From contig NW_003101667.1 of NCBI RefSeq assembly GCF_000003855.2, positions 97,012-161,011 of the forward strand: a stretch of 64,000 nucleotides of DNA. The letters are read 5' to 3'. The notes beneath the pieces were generated by a model that worked only from the letters and a program-made list of their open reading frames with translations, was not told where the DNA came from and did not search any database. This document shows, piece after piece, positions 23,095 through 35,000 of the stretch (position 1 is the first letter of the stretch; each line of letters begins with the position of its first letter). A program made the translations under genes and the position numbers. Origin of the DNA: Blastomyces gilchristii SLH14081. Lineage: Eukaryota; Ascomycota; Eurotiomycetes; Onygenales; Ajellomycetaceae.

Positions 23095-26000
23095 ATGACA
23101 GACAAGACAATGTCTAGTGCAACTGTACACCTTAGTGTTCCTGAAGATTGGAAACTTTGGTACAAGCATATGCTAGAATATGCAAAGGACAAGAAGGTAT
23201 CAGACTTCATCAATCTTGACAAACCTGATATCTTCTCTGAACTAGAAGAACCTCTGGAACCCGAGTGTTCAGAAGAAGCCACCACGAAGGCCAAGATAGC
23301 ATATGACATCAAGATCACTGTGTGAAAAATCAAATATATGAAATATGAGAAATTGAATGAAGGTATGACAAAGATACGAGATGTCATATGAAGAACAGTG
23401 GATGTCACAGAGCTATGACATGTACACAGTGAGAATGATGATGTAAAGAACATTATTCATTTGTTAAGAGATTATCTCTCCCTCACAATCACGGACTATC
23501 AAGATGATGTGAGAACCTGATACCATGATCTCTGCAAAGCACTGAAAAACAGAGGTATAGAGAAGTGGTTAAATGACTGATCACTCATTAAAGATGATAT
23601 CAAAGAGGCGGATATAGCTGAACAGTTCAACTTGAAGAAAGACTTCTTAAATGTGAATCTAGCTATTGATGCAGGTTATGCATAAGCATGGGCTAAGAAT
23701 GTCTGATGTGATAAAGATGTCATATCTTTGATAGAGTTAGTTAAGAACTTCAAGGAACAGTATAGAGAAATGAGTATTCTCAAAGAAGATAAACCTATGA
23801 ACTTCACTACTCTTAATGAAAGATCTCAGCAATCATCATCAGTGACATTCAGAAACTGCATCTGCAGAGCCTGTCACCGATACGCCCAGTGCTACTATCT
23901 CAATCCATCAAGGAAGCCACCTGGATGGAAGGAAAATGAGAAGAAGAGAACCCAGATCAATCAAGCTCTTAAAAATCAAGGATTGAAGAGATGTATTGAT
24001 CATGCGATATCTAGAGAATCATCCATGAATACAGATATGGTAGATGCCAATGAAGCAGTCCTAGGAGAAATGGTTCTGAAGCAATCAGTTTCTCAATCTA
24101 TCAATCATCAATCTATCAATCATCAATCTATTGATCAGCAGATCCAGAAAATATCAATAAACTCTTCAAATTCATGCTCCTATCTCTGAAACTCCTGGAT
24201 CTTTGATACTGGTGTGGAACAGCATATATGCAATAATTGAACACATTTTCTATTCTTTACACCTGCGAATGAGAATGCGGAAGTCTATACAGGTGATTCC
24301 AGCACTAAAGTTGAAGATTATGGAACTGTTAGAACTATCATGATAAATGAAGCAGGAAAGCAGTTCAATGTCAATCTCATCAATGCAGCTTACATACTGA
24401 ATTTTCATACAAATATCATCGCATGGAAACTGTGTTTTCATATAGAAGGCATCTATTATGATGGAAAAGACTTCAGATTGTGAAAATGCACAGATAATAC
24501 AATCTTTGCACATGTTGAAGTATTTGAGAGGTTGCTAGTTACAGAATATAATAGTGAAACAGCTGTTTATTCAACTATCTCAGAAAAATCAACTACTGAA
24601 GCTGCAGCAGCTATCACATCACACACTTCTAACATCACTATATCTGAAAAAATGATATCTTCAAATTCTTCAACTTCTACAAATCATCCTTTCAATCTGT
24701 CAATACGCACAAAACCTTCTCAAAAACCTAAGATCTCTATAGCTACTCAGTCTACATGGCATAAGAGATTAGAACATTCATCAAAAATCGCCATTCAAAA
24801 GCTTGCAAATGATGCAACTGGTGTTCAAATCATCAATCTAGAAGATGCTGCGGATGAGCTTATCACTGAGCTTTGCAAACCCTGTCATCTATCTAATGCA
24901 AAAAATCAAATATCTAGACATTCTCATGTTAGATCTCAAATACCATTCAAACGCCTACACGCAGATATCACACATGACCCTACACAGTGCTATAATGGTG
25001 AGTGTTATCTCATACATTTCATGTGTGATTATCTACATTTCCATATAGCTATAACAGCTATCTGAAAATCAGAGATCTGAAAAGCTCTTAGGTAAGCTAT
25101 TAATTGAATTAAACATCAATTCAACTGTACTACAAAGATCATTCATATTGACAATGATACTGCAGTTAAGAAAGCAGATGACTTCACAAATTGAGTGAAT
25201 GATGAAGACCTAGAGGTGGAGTATTCTTCAGAGTATATTCATGAGTAAAATGATGCAGCAGAGTGAGCAGAAGCAATATTAATAACAAAGGCAAGAACTC
25301 TATGAATAGAATCCCTTCTATCACAATCACTTTTCCCTGAGATCACACTTGCTGTCATCTACCTAGTGAATCAAACCCCTACTAGAATCCTAGATTGAAA
25401 GTCATCTCTACAAGTATTGAAAGAATTTCTACAAATCAAACCTCACTCCTGTGCTCATCTTCAAATCTATGGATGTCGCACCTGTGCAAAGATACCGGAT
25501 GAAGTCCTCAATAGGAATCACTCTCAGAAGCTAGATCTCTGAGCATATATTGAATATCTAGTTGAATATAATTCTACAAACATCTATTGAATTTGGATTC
25601 CACACTTAGAACAGGTGATAAGAGTAAGAGATGTGATGTTTGATGAGAATAGAAAATTCAACTCAGAAGATCTCTACATTAAAAGACAACTAAGAGATTG
25701 AGTATCTAAGAAGGTAAAGCTTCTACATATGAAAGTTTGAGAATCATCGATGACTTCTATCAATCAATTGAAAGAGATTATAGATGCAGATATTGATGTT
25801 TTCCACTCTGAAGAAAATGCTCAAAGCTCTGAAAAAATAGAGAAGGAAAATAATGAGCATCTTTCTACATCAGATTCAATGTCAGAGTCAACAGGTCCTG
25901 ATGTTGATATTAATACTCATTCAGCTGTGATAGATAATCAAACACAGAACACTGCATCTAGAGCTCATGATATCAGTGCTGATTTTGATGAAGCTAATAT

Positions 26001-27837
26001 CATTGAAGACTGCAGAACATGAAAACACAGAGCTGCTCATCTTGTGACAGTTGAAAATGCTAAAGACAATTCTTATTGAATAATCAATGATGCATTCTCT
26101 CATTCACATTCACACACAGACTTTAACAAGTCTCAAAATTTATTTCCTAATACTGTTTTTACTGTTATCAACAATACAGCTATATCAACAGTATTCATAC
26201 TGACTTCAAGAATTCATAGATCTCAACTGCCAGATTCACTGAATCACTGAGCAGATGTTGAAAAACATTCACATTGTGAAGAATTGAAGAACACTGATAA
26301 GCAGAAATGGGATAGTATATCTCTGCAGAATACATATGAAATTACTAGCAGATCACAGAGAGATATCTCAGTTATCTCTCTATGATGAGTATTCATCTAT
26401 AAATTTGATGATGAAGGTTTTCTTTTGAAATACAAAGCTCACATCTGTGTATGCAGAGATCTTCAATCAATCACAGATCTCACTATAAAAGCTCACATAC
26501 TAGCTGTCAGAGATCTCTGAATCTTGTTAACTTTAACAGCAGTATTTGATCTAGATGTGAAACAGCTAGATGAAATCAATGCCTTCATTAATAGTGATAT
26601 TAATGAGCTGGTATATATGAAACTACCTGATGAATGATGAAAGTTGAAGAAGATGCAAAATTTAAAGCATATAAATCATGTGCTAAAACTTCTATGAGCA
26701 CTATATGAATTATACAGATCACTTCTTCTCTGGTTAAATGAACTATCTTCAATATTGAGAACACTAGGCTTCATCTCTATATCAGAGGATTGATGTCTCT
26801 TCTCTAATGATTGATTAATTATCTTTTTCTATGTGAATGATATTGTCATTCTATTGCAATGAGAAGATTTGAAAGAAAGAGATCAACTAATCAAAGATCT
26901 TAAAAATGCCTATGAGATCTGACAGATGAGAGATTTGAAATGGTTTCTCAATATGTGAATAATACACAATCGCCCCAACTTGAAGCTCTGATTATGTCAG
27001 AATGTCTATATTGATAAGATAGTTGATACATATCATCTCACACATGTCTGCAAGACATATACCTCACTAACTGATGCTTCATTAGAGCCTTTTAATGAGT
27101 CAGTCATATCTGCAAAAATCCATTATTATCAACAATATATCAGCTCCTGCATCTACTCAGTGATGATGACTCGCCCTGATATTGCATATACAGTGAGTAA
27201 ACTAGCTATATTCATGATGAATTCATCAGAACATCACTCATCAGAGATGAATAGAATGATATCTTATCTATGCAATATGAAGAATCTCACTATTCAATAT
27301 GATGATAACATTGACAGACCTCTACAACTTGATCTCAAACCTGATATCATTAAAGCTATCAGTGATGTCTCTTTCACAGATAATCTGAATCATCACTCTA
27401 CACAAGAATATATCTTCAAACTATTCAGTGAGGCTGTTGATTGGAAATCAAATAGACAGATAATTATAACTATATCTATCACAGAAGCTGAGCTTGTTGC
27501 TATCTCATAAGCTGGCAAGAAGTCTATCTGATGAGATAGGTTCTTTCAACATATTCAATTTAAACCTGGTCACAAGATCTGTATTCAATATAATAACTGT
27601 CAAACTGTTGACATTCTTACTAAGAAAGACCCCTCTATAACTATGAAGCTCTGCCATGTTGATATATATAGAAGCTGGCTCTGAGAACATGTTCAATCCG
27701 GCGATATTACAGTTGATTGAGTGCCTATGGCCCAGATGCCAGCAGATGGCCTCACTAAGGCTCTGCCACGCCAGAAACATACAGAATTTGTCAAGATACT
27801 AGGCCTAGTTGATATATCAGATATCATCAAGGTGTAA
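23095..27837 (+). pseudogene. gag-pol: Copia1 gag-pol polyprotein, one frame with stops
   Basis: A single frame of about 1580 codons runs from ATG 23095 to TAA 27835-27837. Gag is at 23095-24190, with a degraded zinc-knuckle-like Cys/His cluster near 23860-23900. Protease has the IFDTGVEQHI active site near 24202. Integrase covers about 24757-25480, with a TWHKRLEHS pre-integrase motif and CKPC zinc ligands near 24874. A Ser/Glu-rich spacer follows at about 25750-26230. RT is at 26400-26960, with FYVNDIVIL near 26829; the copia consensus YVDD has Asn here. RNase H is at 27160-27810, with SITEAELVAIS and ADGLTKALPRQ. Most breaks are TGA for Trp or Arg; a few are TAA. It cannot be expressed as it stands. 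Confidence 0.93.
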
Positions 27838-27897
27838 GCAGAATAAATAATCTATCTTAATGTAATCTCTATAGATTCATCTACACTCTTTTTATTA

Positions 27898-27935
27898 CAG
27901 CTTCATTTACACTTTCATTTACACTTTCATTTACA
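27898..27935 (+). repeat. Short tandem repeat upstream of the Copia1 3' LTR
   Basis: Three units of TTCATTTACACT-like sequence precede the purine tract. The Copia2 remnant has two units at about 29318-29338, so unit number differs between copies of the family. Confidence 0.6.
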
Positions 27936-27958
27936 TGTTACATTCGCTGAAGAGAGTG

Positions 27959-28226
27959 TGTCAGAAAAAGGAGGTTATACACTACTGAACACCATCAACA
28001 TCATATTACTACAATATTTCTCATCATCATCAGCTTACTACAATGCTTGTCTAATACTCGCTTATGCTAGCTCTCTTGACTCGCACATATATTGTACTAT
28101 AAATAGCTCTATCTTTTGTATGAAATAGATATATTAGATAGTGTACAGATAATATAACAAGCAGATCTTAATACACATAAGATTTATATGTCACCAACAT
28201 ATTCATCCGTGACACTCATTCCGACA
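27959..28226 (+). repeat. 3' LTR of Copia1
   Basis: 268-bp partner of 22619-22886, ending CATTCCGACA. ATCTG follows, then resumed Gypsy-A copy B sequence. Confidence 0.94.
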
Positions 28227-28774
28227 ATCTGTGTCTATGCAAAATGATCAGAAAATATGATCAGAAAACATGATCAGATATCTGCTGAAAAAAGAAGGTT
28301 GAGAGTGTATGAGAAGATGAAGAAGATGTGTCATTCATAATAATACATTCTGATGATTGTTAGAAGAAAACAAGTCCTGGCCATGTTTCACAATGTGTTA
28401 CACTTACTGCTAATGAACTGCTCAGTATAAGCACTATAATAATGCTTATTGTGAGAACAGAGAGCCATTGCCAGAAACACATATAATGTGATAGATAGAC
28501 AGATAGAAGGTGTGAAAGAGAAGAAGAGGCAGAAATCTTGAATAAGATGATGATATTCAATGATGATGATGATGAAGAAGATGATTGAAGAATGGAAAAA
28601 GTTAGTGAATGAGTGATATAATATAGTGAAAGTTTCTTTGTGAGAGTGTAAGAAGAACACTAGCCAGATCAGGAATAGGCTGTATGATCGCGATTGCTAG
28701 CGGCGCGCTAATCCGCATGAAGCTAGGGCTTATGTCATGTGAGTGTGAGTGTGACTGAATCTGATGAGGGAGAA

Positions 28775-28941
28775 TGTGATTTGAAAGAATGTATAACTGC
28801 TGAATAATAATGCGGCCGCTTCTGAACATGCTTACAAATGTAAAGGGGTCATAGCAGCCACTAATTAATTTAGTATAATGTATATAAGAAGCCGGCGTAC
28901 GCCTGTAATCGTACACTGGCTAAAGCAACCTTTGAATCACA
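28775..28941 (+). repeat. 3' LTR of Gypsy-A copy B
   Basis: 167 bp, starting TGTGATTTGAAAG and ending TTTGAATCACA, the reverse complement of the copy A form. The purine tract CTGATGAGGGAGAA directly precedes it in plus sense. The stretch 28684-28712 just upstream is rich in CpG, unlike its surroundings. The element ends at 28941, where Copia2 sequence begins. Confidence 0.92.
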
Positions 28942-29630
28942 TATTTAATGAGATAGATTCTTTTAATATATTCAATTTAAACCTAGCTACAAGATCTGTA
29001 TTCAATGTGATAACTGTTAAATAGTTAACATTCTTATAAAGAAAGACTTCTCTATAATCACAAAGCTCTGTCACATTAATATATATGATAGCTGACTCTG
29101 AGAATGTGTTTAATTCAGTGATATTACAGTTAATTAAGTATCTATAGCTTAGATATCAGCAGATGACCTCACTAAGACTCTGTCATATCAGAAACATACA
29201 GAATTTATCAAGATACTAGACCTAGTTAGTATATCAGATATTATTAAGATGTAAGCATAATAAATAATCTATTTAATATAATCTCTACAGATTTATCTAC
29301 ACTCTTTTTATTACAGCTTCATTTACACTTTCTTTTACATGTTACATTTACTGAAGAGAGTGTGTCAGAAAAAAGATGTTATACACTACTAAATATTACT
29401 AACATTGTATTACTACAATATTTTTCATTATCATCAGCTTACTACAACACTTGTCTAATACTCACTTATACTACCTCTCTTGACTCACATATTAGTTTTA
29501 CTATAAATCGCTTTATCTTTTATATGAAATAGATATAATAGATAGTGCACAGATAATATAATAAGTAGATCTTAATACACATAAGATTTATATATCTTCA
29601 ACATTTTCATCCGTGACACTCATTTCAACA
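28942..29630 (+). mobile_element. Copia2, 3' remnant of a copia element of the Copia1 family
   Basis: It aligns with 27520-28226 of Copia1: end of RNase H (28942-29250), two-unit tandem repeat, purine tract and LTR (29363-29630, 268 bp). It is more mutated than Copia1, with CpA-to-TpA changes as well as CpG loss. Its 5' part must lie left of the window, on the other side of Gypsy-A copy B, which inserted into it. Confidence 0.88.
29363..29630 (+). repeat. LTR of Copia2
   Basis: 268 bp, starting TGTCAGAAAAAAG and ending CATTTCAACA. Same family as the Copia1 LTRs, with extra C-to-T and G-to-A changes. Confidence 0.9.
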
Positions 29631-29749
29631 TGTTATAGAGTGGTTGGAAACCAGTTCGAACAGTCTGCGGGATGAATGAAATCATCCGCATGAAAGCGAT
29701 GAGCCGTGTGGAACCGCAACAGAGTCTTGACGCGGCCGGGGGCGTGACA
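29631..29749. other. Short GC-rich segment without mutation signature, unidentified
   Basis: About 119 bases with many intact CpGs (CGCGGCCGGGGGCGTGACA at its end) between the Copia2 LTR and a Gypsy-2 LTR fragment. It starts TG and ends CA but shows no flanking duplication. It matches nothing else in the window. It could be unique host DNA or a fragment of an unrelated element. No reading frame or RNA structure is convincing. Confidence 0.5.
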
Positions 29750-29791
29750 TCTATATCTTAATACTGATCTATTCAGCGTAGGCCTCTTACA
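29750..29791 (+). repeat. Gypsy-2 LTR end fragment
   Basis: The last 42 or so bases (ATACTGATCTATTCAGCGTA, then GGCCTCTTACA) match the 3' end of the Gypsy-2 LTR in plus sense. The rest of that LTR is missing on the left, and a Copia4 fragment begins at once on the right. The breakpoints suggest a deletion. Confidence 0.7.
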
Positions 29792-31014
29792 GCTTCTTAT
29801 TCATGAGAATGTGAAATGTATTAATTAAAATCACTTTTGACTTAATTTCAAAGTGTCAGATATTATAGACTTTCAGTCTTAAAAGCTTTGTAATAATTTT
29901 CATTTTAGTATAACTGTAATTATTCTTGAATTCATGACACTTATCTGTTCTGATAACTGAATTCATGAAAGAGTTAAGATTTATTCTCTACTTTTATAAT
30001 TATTACTTACAGATAATTTTCACTGTATCTACTTCAGAGAACTCTGACTCTTATAAATAAGTAAAGTACATCATCATTTCAGTGATCTCATTAATAAAAC
30101 TATTTTAAGTGAGTGTAAAGTATTCTATTAAGAGATAATCTTCTTTCACTCTTAAACTTATATTATAATCTGTATTTATTTTAATTCAAATCTTTCAGAC
30201 TGTCTGAGACAGTGATTACAGCTTAAGTAACTCTTATTCAGAGATATTATATATATATATTAACTGTGTTAAATATCTTCTGCTTCTAGTGAGCAGTATA
30301 AATTCAAGTGAGACAGTGTTATCTTCAATAATAAAGCTACTTGCAGAGGTATATTCACTGTCTACACTTCTATTTATATAAGAATACAGAAGTTGCTTAC
30401 AGACTTATTACAGAAGTCTGTAGCAGATTGATTAATTTTAAAATTAACAGAGTTCTTTTTAATTTATAATAAGCAGCTGCAGAATTACTAATACAGTGTT
30501 TCAAAATATAATTAAGTCTTCAATTTAAGTATAAAGTGTAAGAATTTCATTTTAAGATAGTGAATTCTTATGTGTAAGAAGAAACATAATCTGATGATGA
30601 TAATATATTAGAGTATATAAGAGGCCTACGCCGAATAGATCGGTATAATATATAGGTCTTATATAACAAAGTGAAAAATACTGAAGAAGGAAAAGAAAGA
30701 GAAAGTGCAGGAATCAGCAATTGAAGTGAATATTTATACATGTACATAGTGAAGCTTCAGAGCGGAAGAATAGAAATTCTGTGAGTTTTCAGCTGAGAAT
30801 TGATGACTGAGAATCGGAGCTTCAGTAGAAATCTATGAAGTATAATGAAATAGTCTATATGATTGATCGGGCGTAGTCCGTCACAGAGTAATTTGATTGT
30901 ATTATTAAGATCTAGCTATTATATGACTTTTTTATATGTGATAGATATTTACTAAGTGATCAGCAAACATCTCATTTAAACAGAAGCAGTCAGCTTATAG
31001 AGAGAATTCAATGA
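29792..31014 (-). mobile_element. Copia4, minus-strand 5' fragment of the Copia3 family
   Basis: The reverse complement of 29792-30587 aligns with the 5' internal part of Copia3 (about 31624-32335), and 30588-31014 is its LTR, split by a solo LTR at 30616-30885. Sequence is very AT-rich, with CpA-to-TpA changes on top of CpG loss, so it is older than Copia3. No frame is readable. The gag part is cut at 29792. Confidence 0.8.
30616..30885 (-). repeat. Gypsy-2 solo LTR with perfect 5-bp duplication
   Basis: A 270-bp LTR of the Gypsy-2 type (reads TATAAGAGGCCTACGCCGAA and ends GTCCGTCACA on plus). GAGTA flanks both sides (30611-30615, 30886-30890), and the surrounding Copia4 LTR sequence is continuous across it. 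There is no internal sequence, so it is a solo LTR left by LTR-LTR recombination. It keeps many CpGs compared with the sequence around it. Confidence 0.92.
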
Positions 31015-31477
31015 AATAAATGAAACTTGTATATTAAATTAATTTAAAATTATTACAATATTAATTATCAGAGATTTAAATAAACAGATATTAAAAAAAT
31101 ATGAAAATAATGAAATATAATTCTTTAATAAATAATAATTTTTAATAATACTTTATATTATATAAAACTATAATATTAACTTTGAAATAGAACTTATATT
31201 CATTGATTATAACTGAAAATTAAGTAAAATTATATACTTATAAAACTGAATTTAACTGTTATTTTCAAGATAATTTGATAAATTTACATATTAAATTAAT
31301 TTTAAAACTATAAAAAATTATTGAAAGTATATATTCAATTATTATACTGATAATATTTAACATTCTAGTAATTTTATTAATAGAGATGAAAATGAAATAA
31401 AAGTTTCACTTAAATTAAAATATTTATTATTATTATGAAAACCAACTATAAAAAGAAATAATTAAAAAACTTATATT

Positions 31478-31623
31478 TGTCGGATTCCCTCTCTACGGGC
31501 CGACCACTTTCGTATAAGCGAGGTGTTTGCTGATCGCTTGGCGAACACCTATCACATATAAAAGACTGCACAATAGATAGATCTTGATAATCAATCAACT
31601 ACTCTAATATATTACCTTCATCA
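31478..31623 (+). repeat. 5' LTR of Copia3
   Basis: 146 bp, same length as 37316-37461. Differences are transitions (GGGCCGACCACTTTCG against AGGCCGACCGCTTCCG). Confidence 0.92.
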
Positions 31624-32039
31624 GATTATGTCTCTTTTATGCACAAGAATTCACTCTAATTTGCTATATTCTTATGCTTCATACTCTTAAAATTAAAAAG
31701 ATCTAATTACATTCTGAAACACTGTATTAGTGATTCTGCAGCTGCTCATCACAGATTGAAAAGAATTATTGATTTCAAAATTAATTAATCTGCTATAGAC
31801 TTTCATAACAAGTCTGTAAGCAATCCCTGCATTCTCACATGAATAGAAGATATTCAACACAGTCAATGTGTACACACAATACCTCTGAACAAGAGTCACT
31901 TGAGCTGTAATCATCATCTCAAACAGCTCAGAAAGTTTGAACTGAAATGAATACAGAATGTGACACAAGTTTAAGAAAGAGAGAAGATCTTCTCTCAACA
32001 GAACACTCTACACTCACTCAAGATAGCCCTGCTGATGAG

Positions 32040-35000
32040 ATTGCTGAAATGATGACATGCTTCACTCATTTACAAGAGACAGAGTTCTCAGAAGCAGATA
32101 CAGTGAAAATTGTCTGTGAACAATGATTACAGAAGCAGGGAATAAATCTCAACCTCACTGCAGCTGTGAATCCAGTCACTGAAACAGATAAGTTCTGTGA
32201 ATTCAAGGACAATTACAGTTATGTTGAAATGAAGATTATCACAAAGCTCTCAGAACTGAAAGACTATAACATCTGACAGTATGAAATCAAATCAAAAGCA
32301 GTTTTAATTAATATGTCTCACATTCTTACAGACGAAGAGCTTTCCCCAGATACTCAGCTTATAGATGATGATTTAAAAATCTGATGATATAAAGAAAGCT
32401 GATTATAAGAGTGCATGTAAAACTCAATGAAGACTGAGCTGTAAACACTTACTCAATTCAAACTCAATCAGACTGATGATAATGATGTCATCAGAATGAG
32501 ACAGACTGCTGTACTATGACAGATAGTTGAATTGAAATATCAAATGCACTGAGCAGATCTTCAATTCAAATTATTTAACAAGATTGTCACTATATTAATT
32601 ACTGATTATGAAAATAATGTTACACTGTATGTGAAGCACTGATAAGTGATAATAAATAATATTAACATACATAACTGATCAATATTCAAAGACTTTCTCA
32701 CTCAATGATTCATTCATGATCTGAGAATTTATGTACAAACATTTGTTCAAACCTATCTTAAGAACCTATGTCAAGGAATTTCAAAGACATTCATTTCAGA
32801 GATCAATCTCAATGATCTCATTGATAATCTAGTTCACTACAAGACAGTTGTCAGATCAAATGACAATAAAAAGAAAATGTCAGTGAAAGAAGGTGAAAAG
32901 AAAAACAAAAAGAAGAAGAAAAAGAATAAGAATGATGATGACAAAGCAGAACTCACTGAGACAAGCAAGCTCAGATCACAGTAAATCAATCACAGCAGAG
33001 AAAGAAATACATCTAATCTTCACTGTGAGAACACATTCAATACAGTGATAAAGTGTAAGTATTGCATCTGCTATGAACATGATGAAACTGATTGCTTTCT
33101 TAAGAACTGAAAAGATTAATCACTAGAATATCAAAGAATCAACAGTTCTGCAATTGAATACTATACTGAAAAGAACTCAACATTCTTCATCAGTGAAAAG
33201 AACTTCAACTTTGCATCTACTGTAAAAGCTCTATCTGCTGCTACAGTCTGTAGAAATTCTCTATGATACTTAGACACTGTGGCTTTCTACACTATGACAT
33301 CTGATAGAAGTGTCTTCAAATATATACACACTTCAGATGATAAAGAAGAACTTGACTCTGCAGAAGAAATCAATGATAAGCTGATCACATTCACTGATAT
33401 TGATGAGACCTGTATTCATATAAATGAAATGAAATTGAATCTGTAGAATATTTACTACTCATCAGCAGTCTTCTGCAATCTCTTGAGCTTCAGCCAGCTT
33501 GTTAATGAAGAATTTGACTTTGAACTCCTTTGAGATAAGAATGATCATATCATTGATTTTAAGATAATTGATGAATATGATCAATACTTCTATACTGTGA
33601 AAATGAATCATCATGTCTATTTTATATACAGCATCTGTGAAGCTGCTCTAGCTGCAGTTGTATAGATGTCTCTGAATTACAATAATACACTCTTTACATG
33701 ACATGTTTATCTAGGACATCTGAACATCACTGATATTCAATGACTGATGAAACACTTTATCTCTGACATTAAAATCAAAGAAGGCTCTGAAATGCTGTTC
33801 TATGAGACCTGCAAACTTGTGAAAGCTAAGAAGAAGATCTCACAGATCTCTATAATAAGAAAAAACACTCACAGTGTCTGTCTGCACTTTGATATTATGA
33901 AAGATGATGAATTCTTCAGCACTCTTGATAATTTTTCTTCATCTCTTCAAGGCTACAGGTACCTACTTCTTATAGTGAATGATATCACACATCACAAGAC
34001 TGCTTATTTTCTCAAGAACAAAGATCAGCTGCTGAATGTTATTGATTTTCATCTTAAACATCTCTGAAATCTGGATATAAAAGTTGTATTTGCATGTTCT
34101 GACAGAGCTGCTGAAATAAGTAATCAATGAATGCAAGCAGTTCTCATCAAATTCAGTGTCAAATGAGAGTTAACAGAGCTCTATGCCTCTAATCAAGATA
34201 ATGTTACAGAACAGTTCATTTAAACTGTTATCTTAAAAGCTTATGTCATAATGATACAAGCAGGTCTATCAGTCAAGCTATGAGCAGAGACTGTGTTTAC
34301 AGTGATACTGTATGTTACTATAGCTCTAATGAGCACTCTCTTATTCTTGGATGTGATTCAACTGAAGGACCAGATCCTGCTAATTCTCTATGAAGTATGA
34401 AAAGGCAGACTGTTCCTGCACAGCAGTGACTTGTGAGTGATTGAATCATCTGTTTACATTCTCAAAGAAGGTCTCTGAAAAGATTGTAATAAGTTCACTG
34501 AATACAGTAAATGAATAATTCTGATTGAATATTATAGTGAGATGATATACAGAATATGAAATTCTGTAAAAGATGAAGTCATCATATTCAGCAGTGTGAA
34601 ATTCAATGAGAATGTCACACTATCACAGCTAGTGAGCCCAGTACTTGATGATTGTAATACAATTGATATATCTTACATGCTGACTACAGATATTCTTATC
34701 TATAATGATCATCTCTATGTTGATCTGTTGCTGATCTCTGCATCTCTGCAGGAAGAGTTCTCCTCTGTACAGGTGTCAGTCAAGAACACTTCTTTTTTAT
34801 TCACTGCTACAGTCACAGGCTGCAAAGTCAGACATCTCTGAAAGAAAGTTAGTGAGAAGTTATCTGCAATCTCAAAAAGACACAGAAGATCTCAGAAAAA
34901 TATTACAACTTTCAACTCTATTATCTTGAAGATATTCAGAATCATTGAATTTCAGTTCTATTATATGTTTAAGATCTGTGCTGCATGTCAGGGTTCTGAG

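Larger units (their letters stand above)
22619..28226 (+). mobile_element. Copia1, full-length Ty1/copia retrotransposon
   Basis: Two 268-bp LTRs (22619-22886, 27959-28226) start TGTCAG and end CATT..ACA. The target duplication ATCTG is perfect (22614-22618, 28227-28231). The primer site directly after the left LTR reads GTTATGAGCCC, complementary to the anticodon-stem region of initiator tRNA-Met, the half-tRNA primer typical of copia elements. A GAAGAGAGTG purine tract precedes the right LTR. One gag-pol frame fills the inside. It inserted in the start region of the antisense gene of Gypsy-A copy B. Confidence 0.96.
1..28941 (+). mobile_element. Gypsy-A copy B, LTR retrotransposon, split by three insertions; 5' end outside window
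   Basis: The element reads in four pieces: 1-1924, 10675-11878, 19133-22613 and 28232-28941. Joined, they follow the same order as Gypsy-A copies A and C: gag, protease, RT, RNase H, integrase, an antisense gene, then the 3' LTR at 28775-28941. The interrupting elements are Gypsy-A copy A, Gypsy-3 and Copia1, each flanked by a direct duplication of the host sequence. By comparison with copy A, roughly 0.9 kb of the 5' end (5' LTR and gag N-terminus) lies left of the window. The 3' side is fused to Copia2 RNase H sequence at 28942, so copy B itself inserted into a copia element. All frames are broken by TGA and some TAA/TAG. Confidence 0.9.

Noticed and set aside
23095..27837. TGA used as a Trp codon (alternative genetic code) because most in-frame stops are TGA
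   Set aside because: Normal TGG codons remain in the same frames, TGA also stands where Arg (CGA) is expected, TAA and TAG occur too, and non-coding LTRs show the same C-to-T and G-to-A pattern. Mutation explains it.
29631..29700. tRNA gene or tRNA-derived SINE (TAGAGTGGTTGG and GTTCGAAC look like A and B boxes)
   Set aside because: The two boxes are only about ten bases apart and no cloverleaf forms.
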